Part shown: positions 24,627 to 33,580 of the stretch, piece after piece | Numbering within the stretch: the stretch's first letter is position 1 | Layout of the letters: every line of letters begins with the position of its first letter | Source: Crocinitomicaceae bacterium | GTDB lineage: Bacteria > Bacteroidota > Bacteroidia > Flavobacteriales_D > Crocinitomicaceae | Length of the DNA: 64,000 nucleotides | Direction of reading: 5' to 3' | Assembly: GCA_028689775.1 (NCBI GenBank) | Contig: JAQVCM010000011.1 | Coordinates: forward strand, 23,077 to 87,076 | The notes under the pieces: generated by a model | The model's input: only the letters and a program-made list of their open reading frames with translations | The model's database searches: none | What the model was told of the DNA's origin: nothing | Program-made: the position numbers and the translations under genes

Positions 24627-25514
24627 ATGAAAACAAGCGCACTTTTATTTCCTATTGTTTCAATGATTCTCTTTGCTTTTACGGGTATTAGCCAAGAAAA
24701 TCCTCCTTTCAAAATATCAAAAAAAATTAGTAGATATTTTTGCTTTGTTCCTTCAGGAGATGTGGTTCGAAACAAGAAAACGGTTTCTGTTCAGTCATTT
24801 TACATGCAAAAAACAGAAATCAGCAACCAACAATATACCGAGTTTTTGAATGCTTTGAAAGCAAATAATGAAGTTGATAAATTAAAAATCGCAGCAATCG
24901 ACACCAATCAATGGGTTTCAGAATTCGGAAAAACCGGTTTGAATTACGCCACACATTACCACAATCACATGGCTTATGCAAATTATCCAGTGGTAAATAT
25001 TTCTAAAGCAGGCGCAGAATTGTATTGCGCTTGGTTGACCGAGAAGATGAACAAAGAATATCCACAATTACAAATAATCGTTCGACTTCCTGTTGAAGCA
25101 GAATGGTTTAGAGCTTGTAATCCTACCAACAATGATTTTCCATACAGCATGAGTGGATATTATTTACGCGAATCAAACGGATCCTATTTATTTAATTTTA
25201 GACAACTGGGAGAAGCAAATATTTACTTCGATAGCACCTCGAATTCATTTCAACTAAAAAATGTAAGTGATATACAAATCAATGCATTACCAGCGAAAGA
25301 TGTTACAGCACCTGTCAGTTCCTACTTCCCTTCAAAACTCGGATTTCACAACCTGAATGGAAACGTTTCTGAATTTATAGAAGAAGGTTTTGCGATGGGC
25401 GGAAGCTGGAAATCTGCTGGATACGACATTCGAAATGAAAGTCGCATCAAAACAACGAGCGCTTCAACTGGCGTTGGATTTCGTCCTGTTTTTACGGTAA
25501 TTCAAAAGAAATAG
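24627..25514 (+). CDS. SUMF1/formylglycine-generating-enzyme-like exported protein
   Basis: 295 aa. Signal peptide to about residue 22 (FTGISQE). FGE-sulfatase fold: SFYMQKTEISNQQYTEFLNAL (about 57-77), YPVVNISKAGAELYCAWL, RLPVEAEWFRAC, LGFHNLNGNVSEFI, MGGSWKSA and GFRPVFTV at the end. In Bacteroidota this domain occurs in the gliding/T9SS proteins GldJ/GldK as well as in unrelated enzymes. This one is short and has no lipobox, so it is not clearly GldJ or GldK. Role unknown. Confidence 0.8.
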   Translation: MKTSALLFPIVSMILFAFTGISQENPPFKISKKISRYFCFVPSGDVVRNKKTVSVQSFYMQKTEISNQQYTEFLNALKANNEVDKLKIAAIDTNQWVSEFGKTGLNYATHYHNHMAYANYPVVNISKAGAELYCAWLTEKMNKEYPQLQIIVRLPVEAEWFRACNPTNNDFPYSMSGYYLRESNGSYLFNFRQLGEANIYFDSTSNSFQLKNVSDIQINALPAKDVTAPVSSYFPSKLGFHNLNGNVSEFIEEGFAMGGSWKSAGYDIRNESRIKTTSASTGVGFRPVFTVIQKK

Positions 25515-25572
25515 CGAAGTGTTAAAACATTATTTTTCTTAACTTTCCAAGTTCTCACGTGCCACAATTGAA

Positions 25573-25580
25573 TATCTTTA
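25573..25580 (+). promoter_or_regulatory. -7 box TATCTTTA of the TPR gene
   Basis: One mismatch to consensus, 26 bases upstream of ATG 25607. Confidence 0.4.
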
Positions 25581-25606
25581 TCAAACGAAACACCTAAAAA
25601 AAGAAC

Positions 25607-26539
25607 ATGAAACTTGGTATTCTATTAACGATTTTATTAATTCAAGTCCATAGTTTTGCTCAAAAAGACGATTGGAAAACGCTCGATTCCTTGATGGATG
25701 TTGCAGACAACACCAAAGACATAGAAGATCGAAAAGCAATCTATCTTCAAGTCATCCAATTAGATTCTACGTATTCAAAGGCATATCATCAATTGGCTTC
25801 GATTTATTTATCTTCAGAAAATTACGATCAAGCGCTCATCGAAATCAATAAATCACTGAAATTAAAACCCGATTCGTACGAAAGTTTGACAACTCGAGGA
25901 GATATTTATTTACGAAAAAGAGATTTCGTCCATGCAAACGCAGATCTAACAGCAGCACTAAAAATGAAATCCACTTATGCTCGTGCAATCAGCTCCAAGG
26001 GTTTGGTAGAATATTATCAAGGCGACACCAAAAGTGCTGTGAAAAATCTGAACAAAGCACTACAAATAAAACCGAATAGTCCTGAGTTTAATTACAACTT
26101 AGGAACCCTTTACTTTCACCAAAAGGATTATAAAAAAGCGATTATTTACCTTACAAAAGCATTGGAAAACAATCCAACAGATAACATTTTTCGGATTTAC
26201 ATCAATCGGGGCGCTTCGAAGCATTATTTAAAAAATTACGAGGGTGCGATTGAAGATTACAACCAAGCTGCTAAGTTGAAACCAAATAACACAGCGTTGA
26301 TTGCCAACATGGGAATGGTTTATTACGAAGCAAATGATTTCGAAAAAGCAATCACTTATTTTGATCGAGCGCTTGAAATTCAGCCTGATAAACCATCTAC
26401 TTTATACAACCGTGGAATGGCCTATTACAATTTGATTGAATATCCAAAAGCACTCGTCGATTTTGAAAAAGCATGTGCTTTAAAATCTGAAGATGCTTGT
26501 TACATGTTAAAAGATTTAAGAAAAGCATTGAAGAAATAA
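25607..26539 (+). CDS. exported tetratricopeptide-repeat protein
   Basis: 310 aa, signal peptide MKLGILLTILLIQVHSFAQ, then about seven TPR units of 34 residues covering residues 45-300, with the canonical A-x-x-x-Y-x-x-x-L...A-x-x-x-F-x-x-A-L...P spacing (for example LASIYLSSENYDQALIEINKSLKLKPD). A periplasmic protein-protein interaction scaffold. Followed after 3 bases by a large membrane protein, probably co-transcribed. Confidence 0.85.
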   Translation: MKLGILLTILLIQVHSFAQKDDWKTLDSLMDVADNTKDIEDRKAIYLQVIQLDSTYSKAYHQLASIYLSSENYDQALIEINKSLKLKPDSYESLTTRGDIYLRKRDFVHANADLTAALKMKSTYARAISSKGLVEYYQGDTKSAVKNLNKALQIKPNSPEFNYNLGTLYFHQKDYKKAIIYLTKALENNPTDNIFRIYINRGASKHYLKNYEGAIEDYNQAAKLKPNNTALIANMGMVYYEANDFEKAITYFDRALEIQPDKPSTLYNRGMAYYNLIEYPKALVDFEKACALKSEDACYMLKDLRKALKK

Positions 26540-26542
26540 AGC

Positions 26543-28168
26543 ATGGAAAAGCACAAATATCATCGATTCGAAACCTATTTTTTTATCCTAATTATTGGAT
26601 TAAACTTAGCTCCTGTTTTCACAGGTCAATTCTTTCCAACCTTAGACGGTCCAGCGCATTTGTATAATTCGCAAATTATCAACACCCTTATCGCCGACAG
26701 TCAATCGCCATTGCAAGATTTCTTTGCATTCAATCCGGAACCCGTTCCCAATTGGACAGGACATCTTTTTCTTTCTTTCTTCAAGCTATTTCTCCCTGCT
26801 TTTGTCGCAGAAAAGATGATGCTTTTAATTTATCTAGTTGGCTTACCACTCACTTTTAGAGCATTGGTAAAAACCATTTCACCCAATAACCATGCGCTAG
26901 CAAGTTACTTGATTTTCCCATTTACCTATTCTTTTGTTTTCTTTTTAGGTTTTTATAATTTCTCCTTGGCGATTTTATTTTTGTTCATCGCCATCACCTA
27001 TTGGTTGAAAATAGAAGATCAAAAAGCGAGTATAAAAAACACCAGCATCCTGGTTTTGCTGATTGCACTTACCTATTTTTCACACATTCTTGTTTTTGCA
27101 ATTTTACTACTTCTGATTGGACTTCAAATCACGTTTAAAGCAATCAATCAACTGCTTAATGAGGAAAAAACATTTCAAGAAATCTTCCTTAAAAGCATCA
27201 AAAAAGCAGGTTTTGTAATCGGTTCTGCCATCATTCCATTGATTCTTTTCATTCAATATTTCCTTGCAAGACCTTCCATTGGAGATGATACATTTATACC
27301 AAGAGAAGTATTGATCAAAGGACTTCAAAACATTCAATCCATCATTGCATTTGATGCTTCTCAAGAAGAATCCTATACCAAACTCATTTTTAAAGTTCTC
27401 GCCTTTCTGGTAATCATTGCGCTCTACAAACGCATCAGAGAAATCGAATTCAACACTCCTTTTTTCTCAAAATACAACTACCTGTCCATGTTCAGAAGTA
27501 TCCTGTCCGCTTCCAGTTTTTGGATGATCAGCTTCATTATCATCTTATTTCTATACTTTAAACTTCCTGATTCAGATGGATCTGCAGGTTTTGTTTCCGT
27601 GCGATTGAGCTTACTCTTTTTTCTTTTGCTGATTACGTGGCTTTCTACCCAAAAATTCTCTAGTTGGTTTAGTATTCTCTTCGTTTCAGTTGTTTTATTC
27701 TCCACATTCAAATTAAACGTTTATTACACTCAAACGGTGAAACATCTCAGTTCCATTGCACTTGCTTGTAATCAGGTATCGAAGCACGTGGAAGCCAACA
27801 GCATTGTTCTTCCGCTCAATTTCACAGACAATTGGCTATTACAACATTATTCCAACTATTTGGGAATTGATAAACCGATGATTATTTTAGAAAATTACGA
27901 ATGTGCAACTGGTTATTTTCCAATTAATTGGAATCATCAATCACTTCCAAACACCAAATTTGGAGCAATGGTGTGGAATGATGTTCCTTGTATTGAATGG
28001 TTTAGCAACACCGAAAACCAAGAAAAACAGATCGACTATGTTTTTGTTTTGGGTGATTTGAATTCTAAAATAGATACCTGCAACTTAAAAGTAAAACAGA
28101 ATTTGAATACGCATTATACCCAAACGTATCGTTCAGAGCATTGTTTGCTTTACAAAAGAAAACAATAA
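26543..28168 (+). CDS. polytopic membrane protein, GT-C glycosyltransferase-like
   Basis: 541 aa with about ten or eleven hydrophobic segments and a soluble C-terminal part (about 425-541). The first extracytoplasmic loop reads FPTLDGPAHLYNSQII, with an Asp and a His soon after TM1, as in GT-C glycosyltransferases that use lipid-linked sugars. The long hydrophobic core and this loop support a GT-C-like assignment, but the match is from pattern only. It lies 3 bases after the TPR gene. Confidence 0.55.
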   Translation: MEKHKYHRFETYFFILIIGLNLAPVFTGQFFPTLDGPAHLYNSQIINTLIADSQSPLQDFFAFNPEPVPNWTGHLFLSFFKLFLPAFVAEKMMLLIYLVGLPLTFRALVKTISPNNHALASYLIFPFTYSFVFFLGFYNFSLAILFLFIAITYWLKIEDQKASIKNTSILVLLIALTYFSHILVFAILLLLIGLQITFKAINQLLNEEKTFQEIFLKSIKKAGFVIGSAIIPLILFIQYFLARPSIGDDTFIPREVLIKGLQNIQSIIAFDASQEESYTKLIFKVLAFLVIIALYKRIREIEFNTPFFSKYNYLSMFRSILSASSFWMISFIIILFLYFKLPDSDGSAGFVSVRLSLLFFLLLITWLSTQKFSSWFSILFVSVVLFSTFKLNVYYTQTVKHLSSIALACNQVSKHVEANSIVLPLNFTDNWLLQHYSNYLGIDKPMIILENYECATGYFPINWNHQSLPNTKFGAMVWNDVPCIEWFSNTENQEKQIDYVFVLGDLNSKIDTCNLKVKQNLNTHYTQTYRSEHCLLYKRKQ

Positions 28169-28245
28169 AAAGACAGGAATCTCGTTTCCGAATTGAAGCT
28201 TCTATGTATCTTGTAGTGGTTTAGTTGAAATAAATAAAAATAAAA

Positions 28246-28905
28246 ATGAAAACGAGAATCAAACACAAAATCCTGATTTCTAGCCTGATGCTGCTACTTT
28301 TCCAATCTTCATTTGCGCAAGACGAAAAAAAATTCGTGGTTGACGAAATTCAAGTTTCCATTAACCGAACGAATGTTGAGGACTTCAACACCGATGATCG
28401 CATTGGTTTTGGATTTGGAGCTTATCATTCTTTTTTTGCAGCTAAAAAGCTCAACTTGCTTGTTGGATTAGAATACAACCGAACCAGTCAATTCAAAAAC
28501 AGCATGTACAACGGACATTATTCACAAGCCAAAAACATGCGCTACAACTTGAATGCGATTTCCATTCCCGTTGACGTTCGCTATAACATCGGTTCAAATA
28601 TCAAGTTTTTCGTTGAAGCAGGAGCTTTTGCTGATTTGTTGATTCGCACAAACCGAATTGGAACCGTTGAAAAGCTAGTTAATCCAAATACGCCTCAACA
28701 AAAATATGAAAATACAGAAGTAAACGAGCGTACCAACATCTCCAATTCATACGGAATTCATTTTGGAATTGGTGTCAGAATACCCGTTTCCGATTATGAA
28801 ATTGTTATTAAACCAGATTACAAATTGGGATTGAATAATCTAAGTGCTAATTTTAATGACATGTATAACAGTTACTTTCGCTTAAATGTTGGCTTGAGAT
28901 TTTAA
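28246..28905 (+). CDS. outer-membrane beta-barrel protein (PorT-like)
   Basis: 219 aa with signal peptide (MLLLFQSSFAQ end near 24). The body is a series of amphipathic beta strands ending in an aromatic C-terminal strand (NSYFRLNVGLRF), the usual form of PorT/outer-membrane protein beta-barrel domains. No ligand motif. Ends 10 bases before a palindrome at 28915-28952. Confidence 0.75.
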   Translation: MKTRIKHKILISSLMLLLFQSSFAQDEKKFVVDEIQVSINRTNVEDFNTDDRIGFGFGAYHSFFAAKKLNLLVGLEYNRTSQFKNSMYNGHYSQAKNMRYNLNAISIPVDVRYNIGSNIKFFVEAGAFADLLIRTNRIGTVEKLVNPNTPQQKYENTEVNERTNISNSYGIHFGIGVRIPVSDYEIVIKPDYKLGLNNLSANFNDMYNSYFRLNVGLRF

Positions 28906-28914
28906 GATTATTCT

Positions 28915-28952
28915 ATCTGGTCGTGGCACGATTGATTGCGCCACTGCCAGAT
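28915..28952. terminator. palindrome after the beta-barrel gene, convergent to the efflux stump
   Basis: ATCTGGtcGTGGCaC / GcGCCACtgCCAGAT around ATTGATT-like centre. Similar centre (CAAT/ATTG) to the palindromes at 5635 and 24442. Confidence 0.55.
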
Positions 28953-28969
28953 AAAATTAAGAATTAAAC

Positions 28970-29392
28970 CTATTTCCAACCGCCACCAAGTGCTCGATAT
29001 GCGTGAATCATCGCATTCATTTGCTCTTTCTTGGTATCAATCAATTCAAATTTTGCTTCCAGTACATCGCGTTGCGTTAACAAAACTTCCATGTAATCTG
29101 CTCTTGCTGAAGTAAACAAAGCGGTTGATATTTCTGTAGATTCTGTTAGCGCAGCAACTTGTTTTTCTTTCAGCGCATAACTTTTGCGCAAATTCTCCAT
29201 GTTGGACAATTGATTTGCAACTTCTACATACGCTTTCAATAACGTTTGTTCGTATTCATACATCGCTTGAATTTGTTTTGAATTTGCGCTGTAATATTTC
29301 GCTTTAATTGCTTTTCGATTCAATAAAGGCGCCATCAATTCACCAACTGCGTTGAAAATAAGAATTGGGAGCGAGAGCTGGTTTAAATGCGT
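28970..29392 (-). pseudogene. 3' fragment of a TolC/OprM-like RND outer-membrane efflux gene
   Basis: On the minus strand an open frame from about 29392 (in-frame TAA at 29395-29393) gives ...LPILIFNAVGE, then (from 29338) LMAPLLNRKAIKAKY and the alpha-helical second half of an outer-membrane efflux protein (YEQTLLKAYVEVANQLSNM, ALFTSARADYMEVLLTQRDVLEAKFELI, ending ALGGGWK). About 320-350 N-terminal residues and the usual membrane-fusion and RND pump partners are missing, and upstream lies only the repeat array. Truncated, almost surely non-functional. Confidence 0.8.
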
Positions 29393-29410
29393 TTAACCCA
29401 ACGTACATCA

Positions 29411-30066
29411 GTTTCGTTCCTGTTCGGAATGACTTTTTGGTTCTTGTAAAAACTGAAAAATCGCAACAATCCTTTCAATTGGAATGCGGCTTTAGCCCAT
29501 TCAATTGGAAAAGTGGAAAGATAATCTGGCTATAGCCGAAAAATTTACCAAATGCAATTGGATGAAAAAAATCATCCTTAATTCAAAAAAAGATTCCTCC
29601 AGAACCGAAACTGAAAAAGTTTCGTTCCTGTTCGGAATGACTTTTTGGTTCTTGTAAAAACTGAAAAATCGCAACAATCCTTTCAATTGGAATGCGGCTT
29701 TAGCCCATTCAATTGGAAAAGTGGAAAGATAATCTGGCTTTAGCCGAAAAAATTACCAGATGCAATTGGATGAAAAAAATCATCCTTAATTCAAAAAAAG
29801 ATTCCTCCAGAACCGAAACTGAAAAAGTTTCGTTCCTGTTCGGAATGACTTTTTGATTCTTGTAAAAACTGAAAAATCGCAACAATCCTTTCAATTGGAA
29901 TGCAGCTTTAGCCCATTCGATTGAAAAGTGGAAAGATAATCTGGCTTTAGCCGAAAAATTCACCAAATGCAATTGGATGAAAAAAATCATCCTTAGTTCA
30001 AAAAAAGATTCCTCCAGAACCGAAACTGAAAAAGTTTCGTTCCTGTTCGGAATGACTTTTTGATGA
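29411..30066. repeat. 208-bp tandem repeat array (three full units and part of a fourth)
   Basis: GTTTCGTTCCTGTTCGGAAT recurs at 29411, 29619, 29827 and 30034, i.e. periods 208, 208 and 207. Units are over 95% identical by eye. Each contains module A (AAACTGAAAAAGTTTCG side) and module B with GGCTTTAGCC and GGCT(A/T)TAGCC hairpins, in reverse orientation to 15.4-15.9 kb. No coding function; open frames here are repeats. The gap up to 30264 contains otherwise the hairpin at 30076-30108. Confidence 0.92.
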
Positions 30067-30075
30067 CGTGCAAGG

Positions 30076-30108
30076 CGAACTCTCAAAAGCGATGCTTTTG
30101 AGAGTTCG
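30076..30108. repeat. module C hairpin
   Basis: CGAACTCTCAAAAGC / GCTTTTGAGAGTTCG with a 3-base loop (GAT). The same TCTCAAAAG core hairpin occurs at 15645-15676, next to the other copies of modules A and B. Confidence 0.7.
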
Positions 30109-30264
30109 TTGAGTAAGTGCTCCATCATAAATTTGATTATATTTATCCTACTCAATCGCTTTTACTTTAGATTGATCTACACTATTTCAACGTCACAAAA
30201 GAGCATCAAACTACTGAATTTAAAAGAGGATATCATACTTCTAAACCTACTCAATACTACAATC

Positions 30265-32199
30265 ATGGATGAAATAGAATTCAATCAACTTAGCAAAGAA
30301 CTTCAAGATTTATCACAGCGGATTCCTTTAAATTGGGGAATGATTCAAAATGATCAAACGGATCAGCAAATCAACATGTTTAAAATAAATGATGTTTCTA
30401 CGCTTGAAGAAAAGATAAAAGACCTTGCAGAAAAAGACCAGAATTATTTCAGGAGAAGGTGGTTTCTTTGGCAATGTGCTCGGGTGGATGAATATTTATT
30501 TTACAGTATTCCAACAGTAATCGCAAATCCTTTATCGAAAGACCAAGCTTGGGACATCGAGTTTAACAGTGATTCAAATTTGAGATTTGATTTAAAGGGA
30601 ACGGTTGTCCCAAAGATATTGCAAGCTGATTTTACATTAGCGGACGAAAAGAAAATCATCGATTTCTATTATAAAAATCAAAGCAAAGGAGTTCGAGATA
30701 ATTACCAAAATAGAATTTTTGTGGTTCACCATTCTTTCAAAAATTTAGATCACTCGATGAATTTACGGTGTCAATGGGAATTAAAAAGGAACGCCTTTCA
30801 AGCATTTTCCGCACAAATATCAGAAAAAAAACATACAAAAATCGCAAAAGAGTGCAAGCAAAATGCCTTTTTATTCTTGAAAATGAGTTGGGTGAACACA
30901 CATTTCAATTTTGATTTTAAAATAATTACATTTGTACAAACTTGGACAGAAATGGACATCACAAGACAACTTTTAAGAATTGAAGATATTGCTGAAAGGC
31001 TGAATGTATCTCAAAAATCAGTTCGCAGATATATTCATGCAGGAAAACTGAAATCGAGTAAAATCGGAGGCGTTCATCGCATTGATGAAGTTGATTTGGA
31101 AAAATTTATTGAATCTTCCTCATTTGAAAGTGAAGAACAAGATGTGGTATCCGTTTCAGAACCAAAATCTTTGAAAACCGACAAAGTTAATTGGACGGAT
31201 ATTTCTGATCTGTGGGAAGACAACAAGGAATTAGAATACACTTCTGCAGATTTATTTTGTGGCGCTGGCGGAATGGCAAAAGGTTTTGAAATGGCTGGTT
31301 TTAAGCAAGTTTGTGGCTTAGATTGGTTCAAAGAAGCTGGAATGACGTACCGCGCAAACTTTAAACATCCCTTGGTTGAAGGAGATATTACTTCTCGAGA
31401 CATCAAAGATCAATTCATCAACACAGTCAAGAAAAGTCTGAATGGCAAAAATCTGACGGTACTATCTGGCGGTTTCCCGTGTCAAGGTTTTAGCATGTCG
31501 GGAAATCGAATTGTGGAAGACGAGCGAAATTCCTTGTATAAAGACATGCTTCAAATCATCAAAGAATTACAACCCGAATACATTGTTGCTGAAAACGTGA
31601 AAGGTTTGCGTTCGATGTTGAAAGGAAAAGTAGAAGATAAAATCAAAGCAGACATTAAGAAACTAGGCTACGAAGTCAACGTAACCATCTTAAATTCTGC
31701 CGATTACTATGTTCCTCAAAAAAGAGAACGCATTATTTTTATTGCCAATCGCATTGGGAAAAAGAACTTGCATCCTACTCCACTTTTAGAATCAGATTCT
31801 TACATCACGACCAAAGAAGCGATTGAAGATTTGATAAAATTGCAAGACAATCCTGAAATTAATCACGTGCGAACGAAACACAACGACGACATGAAAAAAC
31901 GCTTGGCACTCGTTCCAGAAGGGAAAAGTTTGTACGACAACTATTCCGATTCTTGGAAAAAATGTCCCTGGAACGAAGCGAGTTGTACCATCAAGGAAAA
32001 TCACGGCGGTGTAAACATTCATCCAATCGAACCACGCGTGATCACCGTTCGCGAAATGGCGCGCTTGCAATCTTTCCCAGATGATTTCATTTTCAAAGGT
32101 TCGAAAGGAAAACAAATGGTTCAAATAGGAAATGCTGTTCCACCTTTTTTAGCAAAAGCAATTGCTTTGTCGATTAAGAAATCGATTGAGAAGGAATGA
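30265..32199 (+). CDS. putative PD-(D/E)xK nuclease region fused in frame to an HTH-m5C DNA methyltransferase
   Basis: 644-aa open frame with two parts. Residues 1-229 look like a type II restriction endonuclease: WDIEF (Asp97) and FDLKG (Asp109-Leu-Lys111) fit a PD-(D/E)xK core, followed by QNRIFVVHHS. From residue 230 (ATG 30952) comes an excisionase-type helix-turn-helix (IEDIAERLNVSQKSVRRYI) and a complete cytosine-5 methyltransferase: motif I ADLFCGAGG, motif IV GGFPCQGFS with catalytic Cys, motif VI ENV, motif VIII QKRERI, and motif X GNAVPP. A -7 box at 30927-30934 and a less coding-like 25-residue stretch before 30952 suggest the methyltransferase may also be expressed alone (415 aa). 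Whether the two are truly one polypeptide is open. Low similarity to known endonucleases is my impression only. Confidence 0.8.
   Translation: MDEIEFNQLSKELQDLSQRIPLNWGMIQNDQTDQQINMFKINDVSTLEEKIKDLAEKDQNYFRRRWFLWQCARVDEYLFYSIPTVIANPLSKDQAWDIEFNSDSNLRFDLKGTVVPKILQADFTLADEKKIIDFYYKNQSKGVRDNYQNRIFVVHHSFKNLDHSMNLRCQWELKRNAFQAFSAQISEKKHTKIAKECKQNAFLFLKMSWVNTHFNFDFKIITFVQTWTEMDITRQLLRIEDIAERLNVSQKSVRRYIHAGKLKSSKIGGVHRIDEVDLEKFIESSSFESEEQDVVSVSEPKSLKTDKVNWTDISDLWEDNKELEYTSADLFCGAGGMAKGFEMAGFKQVCGLDWFKEAGMTYRANFKHPLVEGDITSRDIKDQFINTVKKSLNGKNLTVLSGGFPCQGFSMSGNRIVEDERNSLYKDMLQIIKELQPEYIVAENVKGLRSMLKGKVEDKIKADIKKLGYEVNVTILNSADYYVPQKRERIIFIANRIGKKNLHPTPLLESDSYITTKEAIEDLIKLQDNPEINHVRTKHNDDMKKRLALVPEGKSLYDNYSDSWKKCPWNEASCTIKENHGGVNIHPIEPRVITVREMARLQSFPDDFIFKGSKGKQMVQIGNAVPPFLAKAIALSIKKSIEKE
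30927..30934 (+). promoter_or_regulatory. internal -7 box TACATTTG before the methyltransferase ATG
   Basis: Exact TAnnTTTG located 17 bases before ATG 30952 inside the long frame. It would give a separate methyltransferase transcript (30952-32199), as many restriction-modification loci need to protect DNA first. Confidence 0.5.
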
Positions 32200-32273
32200 A
32201 AATGAGTACATTGCATCCAAAATAAGTAGCTATGATTAAACGCTATTTAACAATGCTGATTCAAAGAATGTAT

Positions 32274-33578
32274 ATGACTAAAAAATCAATTATTTTCATT
32301 TTTGTTACACTAGTTCATGTTGGTTTTGCTTATGGCCAAAATGACATGAAAAAGGATACGATTCTGAAGGAAATTCAAAACTACTGTCTCGATGCTGAAA
32401 TGCGAGATACATTAACCATCCGCATTGGTATGAACATGCATCTTGGAACTGCTTACTCTTATTTTAAAATAAACAAGCGTGAAAAACAGTTTCAGATTCA
32501 ATATATCAATGAAGAACAACACTTTGAAGATGGTGTAAAAAAGGTGAATCATTCGGTTGAGTCCAATTATTTTATTGATAAACCGGATTTTCTTTTTTCG
32601 TTAGAATCTGAAATGGTAAACTGCAAATATGGAAGAAACAAGAAAAATCAATCTTGGAATTATCGAATAGAATCCAGTGATGCTGTGAATCAAACCTTTG
32701 CAGACGTTTACGCGTATTCTCTGTACGATCTCGTTTCAAGGGTCTTGAATGGAAAATCAGAAAAACCTTTGAAAGATTATCTTTGTACAACCGATATCAT
32801 GTGGATTCAAACGACAGAAGTCATTGAATCTTATTCTTCCGGTGGCATAAAATACGACACGTTAATTACGGAGAGTTTTACTTGTAAGAATGGAAATTCT
32901 GCTTGGAGAACGATTAAAGACACGAAGAAAAAAGTAGAAGAATATAACAAATTATCTTTAAACGTAACCTTGGATAGTTCTACCAGAGTTCAAACCGTTG
33001 CATATTCTTATGATAAACATCCGGTTGTATACAACCAAACTACTTTTGGAAATAAAACAGCTTATTCAATCGGTTACGATTCAGCATGGAATGTGCAACA
33101 GATCTATTATTACAAAAACTTTAAGAAAAGAAAAAATTCGCTCAAAACCTTCATCCAAGTAAATCCGGAAAATTTCAAAGAAAAAGTGGACGTGGATGAG
33201 TACCGTTTCACCGAATTTTTAGGAATCTATAAAAAAGTAAAAATATACGATTACGAGGATGGTAAATACAGAGGAGTTATGCTTAGAAGGAAGTTTTTCA
33301 AAACGGAGAAAATCTATGGGTACGATACCGACTACACGAAATACCTAGAAAAAAAGACCATCAACCGTAAAAATAGAAAAATTATTCACCAATATAATTC
33401 AAGTGGAGAAATTGCATCAACTCAGATTACAAAACACGACAAACGCAATGAGATTATTGAAAGTCAGCAGTTTGAATACGATAAATTAATTCAAAAATCA
33501 ACCTTCAGTTATAAAGTTAAACTCGAACAAAAAGCAGAAGATGGTCTCCACGAACTTTTGAATGAAACGAACGATTAA
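32274..33578 (+). CDS. large exported protein of unknown function
   Basis: 434 aa from ATG 32274 (MTKKSIIFIFVTLVHVGFAYGQ signal peptide, cleavage near residue 22); an upstream in-frame ATG at 32232 would add a non-signal N-terminus. The mature protein is rich in Lys/Tyr/Asn with RHS-like Y-D/Y-N...G-x-x-x segments in the second half (TVAYSYDKHPVVYNQTTFG, IIHQYNSSGEIASTQITKH, FEYDKLIQKSTF). No catalytic motif. First gene of a long one-direction block; 2 bases from the next gene. Confidence 0.65.
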   Translation: MTKKSIIFIFVTLVHVGFAYGQNDMKKDTILKEIQNYCLDAEMRDTLTIRIGMNMHLGTAYSYFKINKREKQFQIQYINEEQHFEDGVKKVNHSVESNYFIDKPDFLFSLESEMVNCKYGRNKKNQSWNYRIESSDAVNQTFADVYAYSLYDLVSRVLNGKSEKPLKDYLCTTDIMWIQTTEVIESYSSGGIKYDTLITESFTCKNGNSAWRTIKDTKKKVEEYNKLSLNVTLDSSTRVQTVAYSYDKHPVVYNQTTFGNKTAYSIGYDSAWNVQQIYYYKNFKKRKNSLKTFIQVNPENFKEKVDVDEYRFTEFLGIYKKVKIYDYEDGKYRGVMLRRKFFKTEKIYGYDTDYTKYLEKKTINRKNRKIIHQYNSSGEIASTQITKHDKRNEIIESQQFEYDKLIQKSTFSYKVKLEQKAEDGLHELLNETND

Positions 33579-33580
33579 CC

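Noticed and set aside
29411..30066. CRISPR array
   Set aside because: Period of 208 bases with near-identical units throughout; no short repeat with unique spacers and no cas genes.
29501..30155. Minus-strand open frames of 61 and 148 aa
   Set aside because: The protein sequence is an exact tandem repeat of the 208-bp unit and has no independent support.
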